Assembly: GCA_041908165.1 (NCBI GenBank)
Contig: JAYRFV010000070.1
Coordinates: 26,883 to 90,882, forward strand
Direction of reading: 5' to 3'
DNA length: 64,000 bases
Origin: JACQZU01 sp041908165
GTDB lineage: Bacteria; Acidobacteriota; Holophagae; Holophagales; Holophagaceae
Every line of letters starts with the position of its first letter. Within the stretch, counting starts at the first letter, position 1. Under the pieces are notes generated by a model. It had not been told where the DNA came from. It worked only from the letters and a program-made list of their open reading frames with translations, and made no database searches. Positions 32,418 to 41,204 of the stretch are shown here, piece after piece. A program made the translations under genes and the position numbers.

Positions 32418-33296
32418 TCATGCCGGTATCGCTTGGAAATTGACTGGATCCAAAATGCAGGACCGTTTTACAGATCCGTCCAGCTGGAACATCTTGGGGG
32501 CATCACGAAAACGAAAGACACGATAAAGCCAATATTTGTCGTTGTTTTCAGATGAAAACTGGACTTCGTTTTTCGACAAATAGAACGGTGTCTCCGCAGT
32601 GAAAGCAGTCGTCTTGACTTCGATGAAGCGTTCTTGACCCGACTCATCGAAGGACAACACATCGAAACCACACCCATCGCCTTGGGTTTGCGAAACCTGT
32701 TCAATGCGATCGGCGAGCCGACCCTTGCCCAGCTTGTGCAGCCGGTGCGCTTCGAATTCCATAACTAGGGCTTCTCCGGCGAGCCCAAGCGTTCGATTCC
32801 GGGCTTCACGCTCGATATAGTCTCTCCGTATGGGGTGGCGGGTCCGGTAAGGAGCGACATTCTCCCGAACGCCAGACTCAGCAATCCGAGGCGGAGGTAC
32901 CAGAATCGCCTCCAATGCAGCCAGACGTGGCGTCTCTGCCGGACGCTCTACGGCACGTAATGCGGCATCATCAAGGGCTTGGTCTGTACCCAAGGCAGCT
33001 GCGACTTTATCGAACAACAGGGACTGGTAATTCGATAGGGGTTTGTACCCCTGGATTGGCATGGCGCCAAGTTCGAGAAGGATTGCACTGATGTTTTGGT
33101 GCTTTCGTTCGATCGCGGAGCTCGACCGCCCGGGAAGCAGCCCGATCAGGGCATTTCGATGCGCCGTTTTGCTGTATTTCTGCCCGAGTAGCTCCAGGCG
33201 CAGCATGCGGAAATAGGCCTCGACCGTGGCGCGGATTTCGGATTCATTCCAGGGGAGGCCGGCCGTGGACCCTGATTCTGCTTCTTGTTCGGGCAT
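32418..33296 (-). CDS. DUF3883-type protein, possible defence nuclease relative
   Basis: This 292-residue protein (ATG 33296; a GTG 12 bp upstream is possible) ends in a domain resembling DUF3883: GLAGEALVMEFE followed by GDGCGFDVLSFD and FIEVKTT, i.e. an E-D-ExK pattern typical of PD-(D/E)XK restriction-like folds. The N-terminal half is helical with no family I recognise. DUF3883 is often found in restriction and anti-phage proteins. GC is lower than in neighbours and it is flanked by repeats, suggesting horizontal acquisition. No methylase or partner is adjacent, so a defence role is unproven. Confidence 0.7.
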   Translation of the reverse strand: MPEQEAESGSTAGLPWNESEIRATVEAYFRMLRLELLGQKYSKTAHRNALIGLLPGRSSSAIERKHQNISAILLELGAMPIQGYKPLSNYQSLLFDKVAAALGTDQALDDAALRAVERPAETPRLAALEAILVPPPRIAESGVRENVAPYRTRHPIRRDYIEREARNRTLGLAGEALVMEFEAHRLHKLGKGRLADRIEQVSQTQGDGCGFDVLSFDESGQERFIEVKTTAFTAETPFYLSKNEVQFSSENNDKYWLYRVFRFRDAPKMFQLDGSVKRSCILDPVNFQAIPA

Positions 33297-33406
33297 TGTT
33301 TGACCCACCGGGTTTATTCCAGGTCAATTCTGCCACTGGCAGCTGCATTTCATGCATTCGCGCCACGGGTCGGCGCGACAATGGCACCTAATGGCGGAGG
33401 CACACG

Positions 33407-34450
33407 ATGAACATCGGACGCCGGGACTGGATGAAGCTGGGCGCGGCGGGGGCCGCGGGACTCCTGGCGGCGCGGCTGGAGGGGGGCGGTGCCAAGGCGG
33501 TGCCAGCGCCTCCATTCAATCCCCGCACGGCCAAGGCCATGCCCACCCGCAACCTCGGCCGCACCGGCCACACGGTGGGACTGTTCAGCCTGGGCTGCCA
33601 GGCGGCCCTGGAGAAGGCCGACAACGAGGCGGTGGCGGTGCCGATCCTCGAGCGCGCCTTGGACCTGGGGGTGAACTACCTGGACACCTCCGCCCGCTAC
33701 GGCGGCGAGAAGCGCTGGAGCGAACAGTACGTCGGCAAGGTGATGAAGCGCCGGCGCAGCGAGGCCTTCCTCGCCACCAAGACCCACGACCGCAGCCGCG
33801 ACGGCTCGCTGCGGCTGCTGGAGACCTCGCTGAAGCTGCTGCAGACCGACCACGTGGACCTCTGGCAGCTGCACGCCCTGGACACGATGGACGACGTCCA
33901 TCGGGCGCTGGCGAAGGACGGCGCCGTGCAGGCCATGCTCAAGGCCCGCGACGAAGGTCTGGTCCGATACTTCGGCATCAGCGGCCACACCGACCCGGAG
34001 GTGCTGGCGGAGGCGCTGCGGCGCTTCCCCTTCGACACGGTGCTGATGGCCTTCAATGCCGCCGACCCGCACCACCTGAGCTTCCGCAAGCTGCTCGACC
34101 TGGCGGTGGAGAAGGAGGTCGGCATCATCGGCATGAAGATCCCCGCCCGCGGCCGGCTGCTGCAGGGCTACGTGCCGCCGCCGCCGGAGCAGCAGCGCGG
34201 CCGGGTCAAGGCCGACCGCCCCGGCACCATCAGCATCAAGGAGGCGATGCGCTACGTGCTCAGCTTCCCGGTGAGCACGGTGATCCTGGGGGTGGACAAC
34301 CTGAAGCAGCTGGAGGAGGACGTGGCCATCGCCCGCGACTTCCGGCCGATGTCCGAGGGCCAGCTCCGCGAGCTTGAGGCGCGGGTCAAGGCCATCGCCG
34401 GCCAGGCCCTGTGGTTCCGCAAGGACGCGCCGCAGAACCCGCCGAAGTAG
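33407..34450 (+). CDS. Tat-exported aldo/keto reductase
   Basis: This 347-residue protein starts with a twin-arginine signal (GRRDWMKLGAAGAAGLLAA), then an aldo/keto reductase barrel. The catalytic tetrad can be placed as Asp and Tyr in YLDTSARYGG, Lys in ATKTHD and His in DLWQLHAL. The C-terminal half has the NADP-binding layout (VILGVDNLKQLEEDV). Tat export of a folded NADPH-type enzyme is unusual but known for this subfamily of Tat-linked AKRs. Substrate is unknown. GGAGGC lies 9 nt ahead of the ATG. Confidence 0.85.
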   Translation: MNIGRRDWMKLGAAGAAGLLAARLEGGGAKAVPAPPFNPRTAKAMPTRNLGRTGHTVGLFSLGCQAALEKADNEAVAVPILERALDLGVNYLDTSARYGGEKRWSEQYVGKVMKRRRSEAFLATKTHDRSRDGSLRLLETSLKLLQTDHVDLWQLHALDTMDDVHRALAKDGAVQAMLKARDEGLVRYFGISGHTDPEVLAEALRRFPFDTVLMAFNAADPHHLSFRKLLDLAVEKEVGIIGMKIPARGRLLQGYVPPPPEQQRGRVKADRPGTISIKEAMRYVLSFPVSTVILGVDNLKQLEEDVAIARDFRPMSEGQLRELEARVKAIAGQALWFRKDAPQNPPK

Positions 34451-34459
34451 GCGCCGCCG

Positions 34460-34993
34460 TCAGGGCTCGGGTGGAGGTGCCGGGGAGAAGCGTTCGGCCC
34501 GCCGGTGGAAATCGTCCTGCAGGCGGACACGGGGCTTGTCCGGGTCGAGCACCGGCGGCGGGGGCTTGCCGAAGCCCGAGCGCAGGATCCGGATGAAGCC
34601 CCAGGCGGCCAGCAGCATCAGCGGCAGCGGGTATTCCAGGGCCAGCCGCAGCGGCGTGAGCCGGAACTGCGCCGGGCGCAGGCTGGTGTAGAAGTAGTTG
34701 TCGAGGATCCACAGTTCGTCGCCGGGGTGCAGGCCGGCCTGCTCCTCCTTGAGCATCTCGAGGTCGCGCTCGCGGTCGCCCTGCCTCACCACCAGCCGGT
34801 CGGTGAAGTTCTTCTCCGGATCCTTGTCCAGGCGGACCACGGTGACCTTGGCGATGCGCGGCAGCTGCCAGGCGCCCACCGGGGAGAACAGCACCAGCAG
34901 CACCTGGATCACCATCACCCAGAGTCCGGCGCCGATGACCGTGCCGAGGGCGACCAGGGCGGTCCAGCGCCAGGCGATCGGGGGGATGCGCAT
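34460..34993 (-). CDS. Hypothetical two-helix membrane protein
   Basis: This 177-residue protein has two membrane helices, one near the N-terminus (ALVALGTVIGAGLWVMVIQV, about 12-35) and one at about 122-137 (LEYPLPLMLLAAWGFI), with a soluble loop in between and a Pro-rich tail. The loop contains DRLVVRQGDRERDLEMLKEEQ. No family is recognised. It lies 18 bp after ssnA on the same strand, probably the last gene of the ygeY-ssnA operon. Confidence 0.6.
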   Translation of the reverse strand: MRIPPIAWRWTALVALGTVIGAGLWVMVIQVLLVLFSPVGAWQLPRIAKVTVVRLDKDPEKNFTDRLVVRQGDRERDLEMLKEEQAGLHPGDELWILDNYFYTSLRPAQFRLTPLRLALEYPLPLMLLAAWGFIRILRSGFGKPPPPVLDPDKPRVRLQDDFHRRAERFSPAPPPEP

Positions 34994-35011
34994 GGCCGGA
35001 TTATCCCAGGT

Positions 35012-36340
35012 TCAGAACCGCGACCAGACCGCCGCCGCCGAGGTCCGCGCGGCGGCCATCTCGGCGGTCTCGTCCAAGTCGAGCTGAAGCTTGCGTCCGC
35101 GCATCAGCACCCGCCCCTGGCAGAGGGTCGTATCCACCGTGGCCTGGCTGAGGCCGAACATCAGGTGGCCGTGGGCGTTGCCGTCGTGCAGTGGGGTGGG
35201 CGGGTCGTAGTCCACCAGGATCACATCGGCAGCGGCGCCCTCCTCCAAGGTGCCAAGGGGGAAGCCCCAGATCCGGCTGGCCAGCCGCGGGTTCTCCGCC
35301 ACCAGGCTGGTGGCCACCGCCTGCCAGCCGGCGCCGGCGTCGTGGTGGCGCTGGTGCTGGGCCCAGAGGGCCACGCGCAACTCCTCCAGCATGGCGAAGG
35401 TCATGGCGTCGGTGCCCAGGGCCACCGGCACACCGTGGGCGCGGAGCGCCACCAGGTCGGCAATGCCGACCGCGTTGTTGAGGTTGCTCTGCGGGTTGTG
35501 GACCACCGTGCAGCCGCACTGCGCCAGGGCTTCGAGCTCCGGCGGGAAGACGTGCACGGCGTGGGCGGCGATGCTGCGCGGACCGAGGATGCCGTGCCGG
35601 ACCAGCCGCGGCACGATGCGCTCGCCGTGGCGGCTCAGGCAGTCGTGCTGGTCGGATTCCGCCTCGGCCACGTGGATGTGGAAGCCGGCGCCGGTTTCGG
35701 CGGCCAGGGCGGCGGCCCGGTCGAGGGTGGCATCGGCGAGGGTGAAGGAGGCGTGGAGGCCGAACAGGGCCCGCACCTGGGGGTCCTGTTGGCGGGCGCA
35801 GCGGGCCAGGAAGGCGGCGTTCTCCTCCAGGCCGCGGTCGCGCACATCGGAGCCGTCCCGGTCCGAGACCTCGTAGCAGAGGCAGGCCCGCAGGCCGGTC
35901 GCCTTCACCGCGGCGGCGATGGCCTCCAGCGAACCGGTGACCGCCCGTGGGCTGGCGTGGTGGTCGATGAGGGTGGTGCAGCCGTGGCGGATGGCTTCCA
36001 GGCAGCCCACCAGGGCCGAGCGGCCGACGGCGTCCAGGTCCAGGGCGTTGTCCAGGCGCCACCACAGGTTGCGCAGCACCTCGTTGAAGTGCCGGCTGGG
36101 GGGCGCCAGCGTCAGGCCGCGGGCGAAGGCGCTGTAGAAGTGGGTGTGGGCGTTGATGAGGCCGGGCAGGACCACCTTGCCGCGGGCGTCCAGGACCTCG
36201 TCGAAGGGACCCGGGGTCGTGCCCGCGGCGGCGATCCGCGCGATCCGGTCCCCTTCGATGAGCAGGTCCATCCCCTCCAGCACGCGGCAGGGATCACCGA
36301 AGGTGAGGAGCGTGCCGTGCTGGATCAGGATCCGGTTCAT
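35012..36340 (-). CDS. ssnA: Putative aminohydrolase SsnA
   Basis: This 442-residue amidohydrolase matches SsnA (same length as the E. coli protein), part of the selenium-linked purine cluster. The metal motif NAHTHFYSA (His65, His67), HIHVAEAESD, AAHAVHV and LGTDAMTFAMLEE are the standard ATZ/TRZ-type Zn ligands. The start at ATG 36340 is inside a longer frame; upstream residues belong to ygeY in another frame. It lies 8 bp after ygeY. The family is implicated in deamination of a purine-derived intermediate in oxygen-independent purine degradation; the precise substrate is inferred. Confidence 0.88.
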   Translation of the reverse strand: MNRILIQHGTLLTFGDPCRVLEGMDLLIEGDRIARIAAAGTTPGPFDEVLDARGKVVLPGLINAHTHFYSAFARGLTLAPPSRHFNEVLRNLWWRLDNALDLDAVGRSALVGCLEAIRHGCTTLIDHHASPRAVTGSLEAIAAAVKATGLRACLCYEVSDRDGSDVRDRGLEENAAFLARCARQQDPQVRALFGLHASFTLADATLDRAAALAAETGAGFHIHVAEAESDQHDCLSRHGERIVPRLVRHGILGPRSIAAHAVHVFPPELEALAQCGCTVVHNPQSNLNNAVGIADLVALRAHGVPVALGTDAMTFAMLEELRVALWAQHQRHHDAGAGWQAVATSLVAENPRLASRIWGFPLGTLEEGAAADVILVDYDPPTPLHDGNAHGHLMFGLSQATVDTTLCQGRVLMRGRKLQLDLDETAEMAAARTSAAAVWSRF

Positions 36341-36348
36341 GGCCAATT

Positions 36349-37881
36349 CTAGGACTGCGCGTAGACGCTCGGGAAGCGCGCCAGGAAGGCGGCGCAGTGC
36401 TGCAGTTCGCGCCGGTCCAGGCACTCGCCGATCTTGTGGGTGTTCTGCTCGATGCCGGGGCCGAAGCCGATCATCGCCGGGTGCTTGTAGACGTCATTGA
36501 CCACCCAGTTCTTGTTCACGCTGCCGGGGATGACCGCGTCCTTGGGCACCGGGAAGCCGACCCCGTCGGTGGAGAACACCCAGCGGTCCACCCGCGGCTC
36601 CTTCGTGATGACCCCGCCGCTGCCGATCTCGCCGTCCACGTAGGGACTGATAACCTTGCGGTAGGCGCTGACCGCAGCCTGCACCGCCGGGTGCTCCTCG
36701 GGGGTGAGCCAGCCCAGGTAGACCTGCGGGTTGTTCAGGACGTAGCCCTTCCAGGAGGCGTCGGTGTAGGTCGGGATCGACACGTCCACCGCGAGGCCGG
36801 CCTGGCGGGCGGCCGCCACCGCGTCGAGGGCCTCGACGTCGGCGCATGAGCCCTCGGGAGTCTCGCCGATGGTGAGGCGGCGGTCGAAGCGGAAGGTGAA
36901 GCGCTCGGGCACCGCGCAGTCGCTGGGGGTGTCGAGCTTCGCCCAGGAGGCGGTGCGGGTGCCGTGGCCGAGGAAGGCGTCGTCCTTGAAGCCGATGCGC
37001 TTGTCGTACTTCTCGGCCGCCTCCTTGACGATGGCGCCGCCGAACTCCAGCGGGTTCTTGCCCTCCCAAGGCATGGAGCCGTGGCAGGACTTGCCGGTCA
37101 CGGTCACCTCGATCTGCATGCGCCCGCGCTGGCCGCGGTAGATGCCGAGCGCGCCGTTCCTGGAGCAGCCGCTGCCGTCGGTGAGGATCACCACGTCCGG
37201 GATGAGCTCCGCGCCGGCGGTGGGGAAGACCTCGCGCTGCAGGTACATGGGGCCGGCGCCGTCGTTGTCCTCCTCGCAGGCGGTGCCGTAGGAGCGGACG
37301 ATGCAGCCCTTCAGGGCGCCGAGGTCGGTCAGCTCGATGAGGATCTTGGTGGCGATGGCGGCGGAGACCACGCCGCCCAGCTGGTCGGCGCTGCCGCGGC
37401 CGAAGATCAGCTGGTCCCACTCGTTCTCCGGCGGCAGGTAGCCGAGCTGGGTGCGCAGGAAGTCCTTGTTGATGTTGGCCGCGTCCACCAGGCCGTCGTA
37501 GCAGTCCACCCCGCCAACCTTCTCCCGCCACTGGCCGCGCAGGGCCTTCACGGTGTCGGTGTGGCCGTCGATGTAGATGACCTTCTTCTGTGCCGCGGGG
37601 ATGCCGTCGTTGGGATCCTCCACCCACCACACCAGGTTGCCGAAGGCGTCGTAGAACGCGTCCTCGGCCTTCCGCACCGCGCCGATCTCGACGATCTTCT
37701 TGCGCAGGTACTCGAGCCGGGGGAACTCGTGGTTGGACAGTCCACACAGGGGATCGCCGCCCTTCTCCACGGGCAGGTCCACGTAGTCGGCCGGGATGCG
37801 GATCGCCTCGGCGAGCATGTCCGCCGCCAGGGGCAGGTACTTTGCGGCAAGTTCGGCGATGCGGGAATCCAGGTTGGACAT
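36349..37881 (-). CDS. ygeY: YgeY-type selenium-linked M20 hydrolase (long form)
   Basis: This 510-residue M20 metallohydrolase resembles YgeY: YIDGHTDTVKAL (His107, Asp109), GRGSADQLGG, YGTACEEDNDG, the distinctive YRGQRGRMQIEV, SCHGSMPW and WVFSTDGVGFP. YgeY proteins are usually near 400 residues. The extra ~100 are spread over several insertions (around 30-50, 85-135 and 430-460). In the purine cluster YgeY is thought to cleave a ureido or peptide-like intermediate. The ATG at 37881 follows GGAGACCCCC. It heads the ygeY-ssnA operon behind an AT-rich promoter region. Confidence 0.85.
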   Translation of the reverse strand: MSNLDSRIAELAAKYLPLAADMLAEAIRIPADYVDLPVEKGGDPLCGLSNHEFPRLEYLRKKIVEIGAVRKAEDAFYDAFGNLVWWVEDPNDGIPAAQKKVIYIDGHTDTVKALRGQWREKVGGVDCYDGLVDAANINKDFLRTQLGYLPPENEWDQLIFGRGSADQLGGVVSAAIATKILIELTDLGALKGCIVRSYGTACEEDNDGAGPMYLQREVFPTAGAELIPDVVILTDGSGCSRNGALGIYRGQRGRMQIEVTVTGKSCHGSMPWEGKNPLEFGGAIVKEAAEKYDKRIGFKDDAFLGHGTRTASWAKLDTPSDCAVPERFTFRFDRRLTIGETPEGSCADVEALDAVAAARQAGLAVDVSIPTYTDASWKGYVLNNPQVYLGWLTPEEHPAVQAAVSAYRKVISPYVDGEIGSGGVITKEPRVDRWVFSTDGVGFPVPKDAVIPGSVNKNWVVNDVYKHPAMIGFGPGIEQNTHKIGECLDRRELQHCAAFLARFPSVYAQS

Positions 37882-37915
37882 GGGGGTCTCCGAGGGGCCA
37901 GGGGCCGACGGATCC

Positions 37916-37975
37916 ATTCTCGACCTTCGGGGCATGACGGTCAATTTTTTTCTTCTGCAATAAAAATTTTTGTCG
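37916..37975 (-). promoter_or_regulatory. Predicted ygeY promoter with AT palindrome
   Basis: On the minus strand TTGACC (37944-37939), a 17-bp spacer and GAGAAT (37921-37916) form a plausible promoter. Upstream lie a T-run and a perfect 10-bp palindrome AAAAATTTTT (37962-37971) within GCAATAAAAATTTTTGTCG. The block could be an UP element or a regulator site; similar AT-rich blocks recur in the island. Confidence 0.45.
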
Positions 37976-37990
37976 CCATCAATCGGGCCG

Positions 37991-39481
37991 CTACTGGTGG
38001 GCGCCGGTCCCCCGCAGGTCCGGGGCTTCGGCCCGGTAAGCCTGGAAGGCCTCGGACAGGCGCTGAACCTGCGCCATGATCCGGGCCGGATCGCTGCCAT
38101 CCAGGAACGGCAGCACCACGCCCTCGTGCTTCACCAGCCGCCCGCCGGCCACCACGGTGTCCACCTCGGAGCCGTCGGCAGCCCAGAGCAGGTTTTCGGT
38201 GAGGTTGTCGAGCCGGGTCGGAACCAGGTTGGGCCGGGCCAGATCCAGCAGCAGCCAATCGGCATCGCGCCCCGGCGCCAGCTCGCCCTGGTTGAAGCCG
38301 AGGATCCGGTTCGGCACGACGGTGATCATCTCCAGCAGCTGCTGCGAGGGCAGAAGGCTGGCGTCCTGGTGCAGGGCCTTCTGGTACTGGGCCGCTAGGC
38401 GGGCGGCGGCGAGGATGTTCTGGTTGTCGGCGGAGCCGGAGCCGTCGGTGCTGATCGCCACCGGGACACCGGCCCGCAGCAGCTCCACCAGCGGCGGCAT
38501 GCCCGAGCCCAGGATGGTGTTGGCCAGCGGGTTGTGGACCACCGCCGCGCCGCTGGCGGCGAGGATCTCCACATCGCGGGGACCGCAGTTGACCTGGTGG
38601 GCGAGCACGGTGGTGGCGTCCAGCAGGCCGATCTCCCGGAAGTACTCCACCGGCGTCAGCCCGGGTTCCACTTCGGCGCTGAACCACCGGGTGGTGCGCG
38701 GCTCCTCGGCGCTGTGGATGTGCAGCAGGGTGCCGTGGCGGCGGGCCCAGTCCTTCTGGGGCTGCAGCGACTGCCGGCTGTTGGAGAAGCACTGGTCGGG
38801 GCCCGGAGTGAAGGTGGTGCGGCGGCAGCGGGCCTGGATCTCCAGGGCCCGGTCCAGCCGGGCCAGCGCCGCGCCGGGCCGGTCCAGCAGGTCGGCGGCG
38901 TAGTGCCGGTCCTGGGCGCCCACCGCCACGATCATGCGGGTGCCGGCGGCCTCGTTGGCCTCGGCGATGTCCTCCAGGTGGAACTTGTTCCAGTTGCAGT
39001 GGTGGACCATGCAGGCGGTGATGCCGTAGTGAAGGTCGCAGACCCGCGCCATGCGGTACACCGCCAGCTGCGGGCTGCAGCCCAGCAGGTTGGACAGCTC
39101 GCGCTTGCGGGCGTTGAGGAAGCCGGTGAAGGGATTCACGGCGTGGTCGAGCCAGTCCGCCAGGGGCTGGTCCCGGGCCACGCCGATCAGCGGCTGCTCG
39201 TGGTCGTGGCCATGGGCCTTGACGAAGGCCGGCAGCAGCAGCATGTCCTGCATGGGGATGGCGTCGGTGGAGGGGATCTCGCGGCGGGTGCGCAGCACCT
39301 GCAGGCGGGGTCCCCATTCCCGTTGAAGCCGCCGCCCGGCATCCTCCGTGTAGGGACCCGCTTCCAGGATCCGGTCGCCGGCCGCGAGCACGTAGCCGTC
39401 CGCGATTCGGCGGGACCGGTCAGGGCCGCTCAGCGGCAGCAGGAACCGCGCCCGGCAGGCGAGGGCGGCGGCATCGTGCAT
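37991..39481 (-). CDS. Amidohydrolase of the purine island, substrate unknown
   Basis: This 496-residue amidohydrolase is clearly paralogous to SsnA in fold. Metal motifs are KAHGHDHEQPL (His90, 92, 94), LLHIHSAEEP, LAHQVNCGP and ISTDGSGSADNQ. It differs from guanine deaminase and SsnA in motif spelling and has an extra N-terminal region. The gene is divergent from the ABC transporter and upstream of ygeY by 109 bp. It may deaminate a base (guanine or an oxidised purine) or open a ring; the dihydropyrimidinase HyuA normally found in such clusters is absent, so it might stand in. Family call strong, function open. Confidence 0.8.
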   Translation of the reverse strand: MHDAAALACRARFLLPLSGPDRSRRIADGYVLAAGDRILEAGPYTEDAGRRLQREWGPRLQVLRTRREIPSTDAIPMQDMLLLPAFVKAHGHDHEQPLIGVARDQPLADWLDHAVNPFTGFLNARKRELSNLLGCSPQLAVYRMARVCDLHYGITACMVHHCNWNKFHLEDIAEANEAAGTRMIVAVGAQDRHYAADLLDRPGAALARLDRALEIQARCRRTTFTPGPDQCFSNSRQSLQPQKDWARRHGTLLHIHSAEEPRTTRWFSAEVEPGLTPVEYFREIGLLDATTVLAHQVNCGPRDVEILAASGAAVVHNPLANTILGSGMPPLVELLRAGVPVAISTDGSGSADNQNILAAARLAAQYQKALHQDASLLPSQQLLEMITVVPNRILGFNQGELAPGRDADWLLLDLARPNLVPTRLDNLTENLLWAADGSEVDTVVAGGRLVKHEGVVLPFLDGSDPARIMAQVQRLSEAFQAYRAEAPDLRGTGAHQ

Positions 39482-39653
39482 GGTCGACCTCCGGATCAGA
39501 CCCCAGTCTAGGCACGGCGGGATCGGGGTCCATTCGTGGCAGAAAAAAAGTTTATGGGACGGGTAGTTTTTTTATTCCACCCAAGGGGATCTTCCCGTTA
39601 CCTTCCAACTGCCCTGCCCTTGCCGCCCCACCCATTCCCAGGCGTGGAACCCG
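39482..39653. promoter_or_regulatory. Divergent promoter region with A/T tracts
   Basis: This 172-bp gap separates the amidohydrolase from the ABC operon. On the minus strand TGGACC (39532-39527), a 16-bp spacer and TAGACT (39510-39505) may be the amidohydrolase promoter. An A7 run and a T7 run lie at 39543-39573. No convincing -10 is seen for the rightward ABC operon. Confidence 0.35.
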
Positions 39654-41204
39654 ATGTCCCCTGAAAGCCACCCGCACCCGCGGATCTCCCTGCAGGGGAT
39701 CCGCAAGGTCTACCCCTCGGTGGTGGCCAACGATGGCATCGACCTGACCGTCCAGCCCGGAGAGATCCACGCGGTGGTCGGGGAGAACGGCGCCGGCAAG
39801 TCGACGCTGATGAAGATCATCTACGGGGTGACCCGGCCGGACGCCGGCGAGGTCCTCTGGGAGGGCCGCCCGGTGCGGGTGCAGAGCCCGGCGCAGGCGC
39901 GCGGGCTGGGCATCGGCATGGTGTTCCAGCACTTCTCCCTGTTCGAGACGCTCACCGTCGCCCAGAACGTGGCCCTGGCCATGCCCGGCGCCTTCGACCT
40001 GGCGGGGCTGGCGCGGCGCATCGAGGAGGTGTCCGAGCAGTACGGCCTGCCGGTGGACCCCCGCCGTCTGGTGCACGCGCTGTCCGTGGGCGAGCGCCAG
40101 CGGGTGGAGATCATCCGCTGCCTGCTGCAGTCGCCGAAGCTGCTGATCCTCGACGAGCCGACCTCGGTGTTGACTCCGCAGGCGGTGCAGAAGCTCTTCG
40201 AGACGCTGCGCAAGCTGGCCTCCGAGGGCTGCAGCATCCTCTACATCAGCCACAAGCTGGACGAGATCCAGGCGCTCTGCCACAAGGCCACGGTGCTGCG
40301 GGCGGGGCGGGTGACCGGCCACTGCGAACCCGCCCGGGAGACCTCGAAGACCCTGGCGCGGATGATGATCGGCGAGGACCTTCCGGTGTTCCAGCACGGC
40401 GAGCCCGGCGACGGCGGCGAGGTCCGCCTGCGCCTGCAGGGCCTCAGCCTGGTGCCCGACGACCCCTTCGGGGTGGCCCTCCGCGACGTCCACCTGGAGG
40501 TGCGCAGCGGCGAGATCGTCGGCATCGCCGGGGTGTCCGGCAACGGCCAGCAGGAGCTGCTGCGCGCCATCTCCGGCGAGGAGCCGGTGCGCGATCCCCG
40601 CCAGGTGCAGGTCTGCGGCAGCGCCGCCGGCCGGCTCGACGCCGCCGGGCGGCGCACGCTCGGGCTGTGCTTCGTCCCGGAGGAGCGCCTGGGCCGGGGC
40701 GCGGTGCCGCGGCTGACGCTCACGGAGAACATCCTGCTCACCGCCTACCGCAAGGGCATGCTGGCGCTGGGCCTGATCCGCTTCGGCGCGGCGCGGCGCT
40801 TCGCCGAGGACTGCATCAGGCGCTTCGACGTCAAGTGCGGTGGCCCGGCCGCGGAGGCGAAGTCCCTGTCCGGCGGCAACCTGCAGAAGTTCATCGTCGG
40901 CCGGGAGATCATGCAGGAGCCCAAGGTGCTGGTGCTGGCCCAGCCCACCTGGGGCGTGGATGTCGGCGCCGCCTCCTTCATCCGCCGGCAGCTGCTGGAC
41001 CTGCGCGCCTCGGGCACGGCGGTGCTGGTGATCTCCGAGGAGCTGGACGAGCTGTTCGAGATCTGCGACCGGCTCGTGGTGATCGCCAAGGGTCGCCTCT
41101 CGCCGGCCAAGGCCACCTCGGAGACCGGCGTGGAGGAGATCGGGGTGTGGATGAGCGGGCTGTGGCCGGGCGCCGACGGCGGGAAGGCGGACCATGTGGC
41201 CTAG
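39654..41204 (+). CDS. Nucleoside/purine ABC transporter ATPase, system 1
   Basis: This 516-residue protein has two fused ABC domains, as in the BMP-type nucleoside importers (NupO/YufO-like). The first Walker A is GENGAGKS (43-50), with LSVGERQRVEI and LILDEPTS; the second half has GVSGNGQQELL and LSGGNLQKF. The second Walker region is degenerate (AQPTWGVDVG), a usual feature of this family. It overlaps the first permease by 11 bp and is transcribed with two permeases and a substrate-binding protein. It lies at the inner membrane, powering import. Confidence 0.9.
   Translation: MSPESHPHPRISLQGIRKVYPSVVANDGIDLTVQPGEIHAVVGENGAGKSTLMKIIYGVTRPDAGEVLWEGRPVRVQSPAQARGLGIGMVFQHFSLFETLTVAQNVALAMPGAFDLAGLARRIEEVSEQYGLPVDPRRLVHALSVGERQRVEIIRCLLQSPKLLILDEPTSVLTPQAVQKLFETLRKLASEGCSILYISHKLDEIQALCHKATVLRAGRVTGHCEPARETSKTLARMMIGEDLPVFQHGEPGDGGEVRLRLQGLSLVPDDPFGVALRDVHLEVRSGEIVGIAGVSGNGQQELLRAISGEEPVRDPRQVQVCGSAAGRLDAAGRRTLGLCFVPEERLGRGAVPRLTLTENILLTAYRKGMLALGLIRFGAARRFAEDCIRRFDVKCGGPAAEAKSLSGGNLQKFIVGREIMQEPKVLVLAQPTWGVDVGAASFIRRQLLDLRASGTAVLVISEELDELFEICDRLVVIAKGRLSPAKATSETGVEEIGVWMSGLWPGADGGKADHVA

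Noticed and set aside
30898..33296. Classical transposon carrying the GxxExxY and DUF3883 genes
   Set aside because: No transposase, no shared terminal inverted repeats around the whole segment, and the native FAD subunit gene lies between the two genes.
39482..39653. Xanthine (NMT1-type) riboswitch before the transporter operon
   Set aside because: No paired-hairpin core matching that motif could be recognised in the gap.
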